Assembly (NCBI GenBank): GCA_959021945.1
Contig: CAUEYG010000124.1
Coordinates: 1 to 5,844, forward strand
Direction: 5' to 3'
Source of the DNA: an uncultured Eubacteriales bacterium
GTDB taxonomy: Bacteria; Bacillota; Clostridia; Peptostreptococcales; Anaerovoracaceae
Length of the DNA stretch: 5,844 bases
Part shown: positions 1-3,916 of the stretch, piece by piece
How positions within the stretch are numbered: the first letter of the stretch is position 1
Layout of the letters: every line of letters begins with the position of its first letter
Notes under the pieces: generated by a model
Databases searched by the model: none
The model's input: only the letters and a program-made list of their open reading frames with translations
What the model was told of the DNA's origin: nothing
Translations under genes and position numbers: made by a program

Positions 1-40
1 CAACTACCATTGCCGTGAATCGTTGTTTGGTATTCACCAT
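1..40 (-). CDS. Start of a fourth operon gene, 3'-truncated by the window edge
   Basis: An ATG at 40-38 follows the phosphatase gene after a 28-bp gap and opens a frame reading MVNTKQRFTAMVV to the window edge. A purine-rich ribosome binding site (AAAGGA, 7 bases before the ATG, with GAGGAG just upstream) supports a real start. A short segment with Lys and Arg followed by a rising hydrophobic stretch is compatible with the beginning of a signal peptide, which would fit an operon of exported proteins, but 13 residues are too few to decide. The product is unknown. The GTG codon directly after the ATG is a less likely alternative start. Confidence 0.7.
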   Translation of the reverse strand, partial: MVNTKQRFTAMVV

Positions 41-47
41 TTTTTGT

Positions 48-59
48 TCCTTTCTCCTC
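48..59 (-). promoter_or_regulatory. Ribosome binding site of the fourth gene
   Basis: The minus strand reads GAGGAGAAAGGA. AAAGGA (53-48) is 7 bases from the ATG at 40, while GAGGAG (59-54) is 13 bases away. Unlike the two upstream junctions, this site does not overlap the preceding TGA stop (71-69), so coupling may be looser here. Confidence 0.7.
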
Positions 60-68
60 TGTGATTCT

Positions 69-2003
69 TCATTTAACTTTTTTATATTTTACAGCTGAAA
101 AGCTGCTGTAAACCTTTTTTCCGCCAACTCTGCGATAAGCTCTTACTTTAAAATAATAGCGTTTCCCTTTTTTCAACTTTTTGTTTCTATATTTGGCGGT
201 CTTTCCCCGGGTCACTGTTTTTATCCTTTTATAGCCTTTGTTTTTTTTGCCGGAGCGATAGATTTGATACCCGGATGCTCCGGAAACAGGTTTCCATTTA
301 AGTGTGATTTTGCCTTTCCCGGCTTTTATTTTTACACTTGGTTTCTTTAGTGTGGGCTTGGCGGACCTTGCTGCAGAAAATCCACTATAGACCTTGGTGC
401 CTTCTACTAATTGATAGGCTCTGATTTTATAGCGATACAGAGTGCCCGTCCTTCTTCCTGCCAAGACATAACTTTGTCCTGATCCTTTCTTGCGGTCAGC
501 CACTTTCTTGTAAGCGCCTTTTTTTCCTTTTGCCTCATAGATTTCATATCCATCTGCTCCTGATCTTGCAGACCAGGTAAGCCGAATTTTGTGGTAAGAT
601 GCAGATGCGGCTTTTACGCCTGTCACCCTGCCCAAACGTTTTCTGGCAGCATCAATCTGCTTCTTTTTTTCCGCTTCCAGGGCCTCTTGTTTTTTCTTTT
701 CTTCTTCCAGGGCCTCTTGCTTTTGACGAGCTGTTTTTGACGTAAGGGTTACTTGGTCCAGAATGTTGTTTTCTCCATCTCTTGTGGTGATCTTCATCTG
801 TTCCCCATTGACAGAGATCATTTGATAGTTGCTGACCCCTCCCTGCAGTACGGCTGCATAAGGAACGTTTGATTCCTGATAAGATTTTCCTCCTGACACA
901 CCCATAATATAGGTAACGCCATCCTCATCATTTTGCTGGCCCTGGAGCATAGGCTTTGTGCGCATATATACATGTTGGTGCCCGCAGAGAACCAGATCCA
1001 CACTGCCTTGTTCAAAGATTGGCGACCAGCGTTCCAGTACTTTTTCCGCAGTTTTGTCGCTGACCACAGAATAGGCTGGATGATGGGTCACCACAATGTT
1101 AAATTCTCCCTGAGAATTTTTTAAATCTTCTTTTATCCAGGTCTCTATTTTTTCCAGCTCTGCCTCTGAAATCAGCCCATTTTCTAACGGTTCAAAGATA
1201 TTACTGCTGAGTACTGCAATGTGACAGTTTCCATAATCAAAGGAGTAAAACTCCTCTTCAAATCCTTGAGGTCCATTCTTTGGCAAAGAAAACAGCTGCT
1301 TGTAAAGAGTCGGCCTATAAGTATCAACATCATTACATTCGTGGTTTCCCGCAGCGCTCATAGCCGGTATTGACTGAAACAGGGTGCTGGCTCTTTTCAA
1401 ATACGCTTCCCAATCCTCTGCGTCCTGTCCATTATTGACCATATCTCCGCCCAGCAAGGCAAAGGCAGGATCAATACCCTGCTGCACAGCCCGCTTTACC
1501 AGCGCTTCCCACTGGTCATATTCCGAAAAGTCTTCATCAGGCTGGGCGTCCCCCAGGTATAAGAAGGAAAAAGATTGGTTCTCTTTTCCTTCATCTCCTG
1601 TATAAAATCCAACGGGACTGCTTTTGTAGTCTCCCTGGTCAGTTTTCATACATAGCTGGTAATAGTAAGTGGTATCCGCCTGTAAATTGCTCATGACTGC
1701 TTCATAGACAGCCACCTGCTCGCCTTGCCCTAACTCCCGGCATTTTACTGCATCAACCGTCTCTTTTTCTCTCATCTGCCGGTCAGTGCTGTAACACAAG
1801 GATACGTCCCGGGCATTTTGAGGAACCCACCAGGTTACTGCTCTTTCTCCGGCTGTTCCTGTCAGAGACAGGATAGGATAGCGAGCCTCTGTTAATGTTT
1901 CTGCTTTCGTATCCGCCCATACGCTGGTGGTAATGGTACTTACTGTCATCAGCAAAACTAGCAGCAGACCTATCCATCTTTGATGTATGCGAAATCCTTG
2001 CAT
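69..2003 (-). CDS. Secreted purple-acid-phosphatase-like metallophosphoesterase with two C-terminal FN3 modules
   Basis: 644 residues. Residues 1-30 are a signal peptide (hydrophobic IGLLLVLLMTV, cleavage after SVWA). Residues 42-135 fit the Ig-like N-terminal domain of purple acid phosphatases (AVTWWV, LQADTTYYYQL). Residues 145-420 are a calcineurin-like phosphoesterase with the expected dinuclear-metal motifs in order: GDAQ (D152), GGDMVNNG (D187), GNHE (N220, H221), VVTHH (H307) and GHQH (H342, H344). The Tyr of the purple enzymes' GDxxY motif is replaced by N190. The family hydrolyses phosphate esters, here presumably outside the membrane; the substrate cannot be read from sequence. Residues 424-457 are a charged helix containing QEALEEEKKK and QEALEAEKKK in tandem. 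FN3 modules lie at about 458-547 and 553-644, the latter with no acidic residue. The start is supported by AGGAAGAGAG directly before ATG. The gene lies 8 bp after the preceding stop and ends in TGA. The tail is far longer than a stand-alone phosphatase needs. Confidence 0.95.
   Translation of the reverse strand: MQGFRIHQRWIGLLLVLLMTVSTITTSVWADTKAETLTEARYPILSLTGTAGERAVTWWVPQNARDVSLCYSTDRQMREKETVDAVKCRELGQGEQVAVYEAVMSNLQADTTYYYQLCMKTDQGDYKSSPVGFYTGDEGKENQSFSFLYLGDAQPDEDFSEYDQWEALVKRAVQQGIDPAFALLGGDMVNNGQDAEDWEAYLKRASTLFQSIPAMSAAGNHECNDVDTYRPTLYKQLFSLPKNGPQGFEEEFYSFDYGNCHIAVLSSNIFEPLENGLISEAELEKIETWIKEDLKNSQGEFNIVVTHHPAYSVVSDKTAEKVLERWSPIFEQGSVDLVLCGHQHVYMRTKPMLQGQQNDEDGVTYIMGVSGGKSYQESNVPYAAVLQGGVSNYQMISVNGEQMKITTRDGENNILDQVTLTSKTARQKQEALEEEKKKQEALEAEKKKQIDAARKRLGRVTGVKAASASYHKIRLTWSARSGADGYEIYEAKGKKGAYKKVADRKKGSGQSYVLAGRRTGTLYRYKIRAYQLVEGTKVYSGFSAARSAKPTLKKPSVKIKAGKGKITLKWKPVSGASGYQIYRSGKKNKGYKRIKTVTRGKTAKYRNKKLKKGKRYYFKVRAYRRVGGKKVYSSFSAVKYKKVK
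72..632 (-). repeat. FN3-pair tail, copy in the phosphatase gene
   Basis: This encodes two FN3 modules (632-363 and 347-72) with the usual hydrophobic pattern, including KIRLTW, GYEIYE and YRYKIRAY in the first and KITLKW, GYQIYRS and RYYFKVRAY in the second. It is homologous to tails in the two upstream genes. From the shared YQIYRS onward, 46 of 61 residues match the second module of the 628-aa gene by hand alignment. Similarity is also visible at DNA level, for example the shared ctgtaaac near the 3' end of all three genes on the plus strand. Confidence 0.85.
660..719 (-). repeat. Tandem 30-bp repeat (two units) encoding a charged helical stalk
   Basis: Units at 690-719 and 660-689 agree at 25 of 30 positions, including an exact 16-base stretch (plus strand cttccagggcctcttg at 674-689 and 704-719). 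They encode QEALEEEKKK and QEALEAEKKK in the phosphatase, an i/i+4 Glu-Lys pattern typical of a stable single alpha-helix or coiled coil between the catalytic domain and the FN3 tail. Copy number could vary between strains. Confidence 0.85.
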
Positions 2004-2018
2004 CTCTCTTCCTACCTT
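2004..2018 (-). promoter_or_regulatory. Ribosome binding site of the phosphatase gene, containing the upstream stop codon
   Basis: The minus strand reads AAGGTAGGAAGAGAG immediately before the ATG at 2003. The TAG at 2014-2012 is the stop of the preceding gene and supplies the first bases of TAGGAAG. The GG core at 2012-2011 is 7 bases from the ATG. The arrangement parallels the upstream junction and decides the start codon. Confidence 0.8.
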
Positions 2019-3898
2019 ACTTTTATTCTTTTTACATTGGAGTAGGCACTGTAAACTTTTTTACCGCCCACATTGCGGTAAGCCCGCATCTTGTAGTAAT
2101 AACGTTTTCCCTTTTTCATTTTTTTACTTCTATATTTGGTTGTCTTAGCCCTTTTAATGGTTTTAATCCTCTTATAGCCCTGCTTTTTTTTAGTGCTGCG
2201 ATAAATCTGATAGCCATTTGCTCCAGCAACTCTTTTCCACCGCAATGTTACTTTTTTCTTTGCAGAAGTCAACGTTACAGAAGTTTTATTGAGTTTTGCT
2301 GTTGCTGCTATTGGTTGAGAAAAATCACCGTAAACCGTTCTTTCTGCTAACCGTTTATAAGGGCGCACTTTATAATAATAGCGCGTTCCCGTCTTTACTC
2401 CTGTATTCGTATAACTGTTACTGTTCTTTTGCCTATCAGCCAGCTTTGTGTATCCGCTGTTTTTCTTTGTGCTTCGATACACCTCATAGCCTGAGGCAGC
2501 GCTGTTTGTTCTCCAACTAATTTTGATTTTGTTATAAGCAGCAGCACTGGCTTTTACTCCTGTTTGTTTCCCTAATTGAGCCTGAGCCTGGGAAATCAGC
2601 TGTGCAGTCTTTGGAACAGCGTCCATCTGCTTCATGCCGCTTTGCAGCGCCTCTGTAATTTGGTTAGTTGTTTGTGCAGCCTGAATTTTGTTGATGGTTT
2701 CTGTTATAATGTTTTTCACTTGTGTCTGCTGCTGATTTTCATAGGCGCTCAAAGTGGCATAATTTTTTATCTGAGCAATCGCTTCATTTTTCGCTTGCTC
2801 CAAAAGTTGTTCCACAGTCGGCAGATCTACTGATACAATGCCGGCGTCAGAACATCCTGATTTTACAGCGTGTAAATATAGCTTCTCAGAAACACCTTTG
2901 TAGTTTTCCAACCGAATAGGCTCCTCGTAGGAGTATTGAGGCGTAGCGGTCAGCGTGTTTCCATTTATGGAATGATAGATCTCTGCTCCCTGTGTGGTGC
3001 AGTTCATGGTAATTTCTAATGTAGTTCCCTTTAACTGAAATTGGCAAGTAGGCTGGCTGACTTTACCTGCAGCTGTTACCGGAGACTTGCTTTCTGTAGC
3101 GAGCCGAAAGCCAAAGATCCATTTTCTGGAATTATTTGCAGTAGCCTTTCCTGTCCTCAATTCCTGCTCCGTCTGAGGCAAAACAATTCGCAGTGCGTTC
3201 TCCTGGTCTAATTTTTGGTCCAAAGAGTTTCGCAGCATATCACCTGTAATTCCTGAGTCCAGCGTTCCTTCATTAATCAGACTGGAAACCCTGCCCGAAT
3301 AGCTGGATGTAGCCATATAAACCGGCATTTCTACAGAGCTTTTCAATATTTCATCGCAAACTCCATCTTGCTGATAATAGTTTCCTCCATAGTCTTGAAA
3401 AGCTTCATACAAGGCTGGAAAGAAATAGCGTTTCACGCCGTACAGCTCATTCCAGCTGTAGTTATCGCTGCTTTCTTGGAATTGAGGGTTATCGGTTGTC
3501 ATCATTGCGATTTTGTCATTTCCTTTAAAAGAAAGCTGATCTGCGTTTTTTACGCTATCCGCCTCACTTACTGCTTTTTCAACTAGCTCTTCCAAAGTAT
3601 AACCTCTACCCTCACAGTAATTGGTGGTAGGCAGCTTGTCGATCATCAGACAGGAATAATTTTTTCCATCCGGCGCCTTCCCTTCTTCCTTTACCAGATC
3701 CTCTCTTAAGTTCATCACTGTTAGTAAAACATCTTCGTCATTACTGTCCTTTACATAGAAAAAGACATTTGATACAGGATCGGAACTGTCTGTCTTTGCA
3801 GCGACAGGTTCCCCGGAGATCGTCACTACGCTGAACGCTATAAGGATACTGATCAGCAGAGCAAACAGTCTGCTCCTCATTGAAATCGTTTCTTTCAC
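2012..3898 (-). CDS. Secreted multidomain protein: unknown N-terminal domain, Fn3_assoc-like module, helical stalk, two FN3
   Basis: 628 residues starting at GTG (3898-3896). That start is preferred over the ATG at codon 7 because AGGAGG lies 10 bases before the GTG. Residues 1-34 are a signal peptide: basic MRSR, hydrophobic LFALLISILIAFSVV, probable cleavage after PVAA. Residues 40-266 are a domain I cannot name firmly. Its GYTLEELVEKA, later YFFPAL, and ALRIVLPQ followed by KWIFGFRL loosely recall molybdopterin-oxidoreductase-fold modules of clostridial surface proteins (xxGxxLxxLL...LRxVxGQ), but cofactor binding cannot be claimed. Residues 279-360 match the chitobiase C-terminal/Fn3_assoc pattern (TTQGAEIYHSINGN, YLHAVKSGCSDAG). 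Residues 361-441 are helical, rich in Gln and Ala, and similar to the second helical module of the upstream gene. FN3 modules occupy about 446-535 and 538-628. It ends in KVR and TAG, which sits in the next gene's ribosome binding site. It is probably exported and retained at the envelope; its ligand is unknown. Confidence 0.93.
   Translation of the reverse strand: MKETISMRSRLFALLISILIAFSVVTISGEPVAAKTDSSDPVSNVFFYVKDSNDEDVLLTVMNLREDLVKEEGKAPDGKNYSCLMIDKLPTTNYCEGRGYTLEELVEKAVSEADSVKNADQLSFKGNDKIAMMTTDNPQFQESSDNYSWNELYGVKRYFFPALYEAFQDYGGNYYQQDGVCDEILKSSVEMPVYMATSSYSGRVSSLINEGTLDSGITGDMLRNSLDQKLDQENALRIVLPQTEQELRTGKATANNSRKWIFGFRLATESKSPVTAAGKVSQPTCQFQLKGTTLEITMNCTTQGAEIYHSINGNTLTATPQYSYEEPIRLENYKGVSEKLYLHAVKSGCSDAGIVSVDLPTVEQLLEQAKNEAIAQIKNYATLSAYENQQQTQVKNIITETINKIQAAQTTNQITEALQSGMKQMDAVPKTAQLISQAQAQLGKQTGVKASAAAYNKIKISWRTNSAASGYEVYRSTKKNSGYTKLADRQKNSNSYTNTGVKTGTRYYYKVRPYKRLAERTVYGDFSQPIAATAKLNKTSVTLTSAKKKVTLRWKRVAGANGYQIYRSTKKKQGYKRIKTIKRAKTTKYRSKKMKKGKRYYYKMRAYRNVGGKKVYSAYSNVKRIKVR
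2015..2563 (-). repeat. FN3-pair tail, copy in the 628-aa gene
   Basis: The modules are at 2563-2294 (TGVKASAAAYNKIKISW, GYEVYRSTKK, RYYYKVRPY) and 2287-2015 (VTLRW, GYQIYRSTKKK, RYYYKMRAY). By hand count the second module matches that of the upstream gene at 43 of 61 residues from YQIYRS onward. Spacing and order are the same as in the other two copies, so this is a repeated two-module unit and not a chance similarity. Confidence 0.85.
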
Positions 3899-3908
3899 TG
3901 CCTTATTT

Positions 3909-3916
3909 CCTCCTTA
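3909..3916 (-). promoter_or_regulatory. Ribosome binding site of the 628-aa gene, overlapping the upstream stop codon
   Basis: On the minus strand the sequence reads TAAGGAGG, in which TAA (3916-3914) is the stop of the upstream gene and AGGAGG (3914-3909) is a full Shine-Dalgarno core. The spacing to the GTG at 3898 is 10 bases; to the alternative ATG at codon 7 it would be 28, which is too far. Ribosomes terminating on the upstream gene stop directly on this site, so coupled re-initiation is likely. Confidence 0.85.

Noticed and set aside
69..140. Sortase LPXTG motif, C-terminal transmembrane anchor or SLH domains at the protein C-termini
   Set aside because: All three complete C-termini end in basic FN3 sequence (KVK, KVR, KVK) with no LPXTG, no hydrophobic helix and no SLH-like pattern.
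241..248. Eight-A runs on the minus strand forming in-frame A-AAA-AAC (here) and A-AAA-AAG (2184-2191), like -1 frameshift slippery heptamers
   Set aside because: They fall in a lysine-rich FN3 loop where such runs arise by composition. The third homologous copy is interrupted (AAG AAA AAG), no stimulatory structure was recognised, and all three full-length products make sense without a shift. They could be indel or sequencing-error hotspots.
2576..2833. Plus-strand open frames, here and at 933-1124, 1384-1605, 2296-2520, 2722-2919, 3368-3586, 3880-4146, 4241-4492, 4631-4879 and 5177-5440
   Set aside because: They lie antisense inside clearly coding minus-strand genes, lack domain motifs, and owe their apparent hydrophobicity to Lys (AAA) and Glu/Gln-rich codons read in reverse. 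Minus-strand frames at 818-1015 and 1783-1977 are likewise out-of-frame shadows of the phosphatase.
3878..3880. ATG at codon 7 of the 628-aa gene as its start
   Set aside because: The AGGAGG site would be 28 bases away; the GTG at 3898-3896 is 10 bases away. Either start keeps the signal peptide, so the product barely changes.
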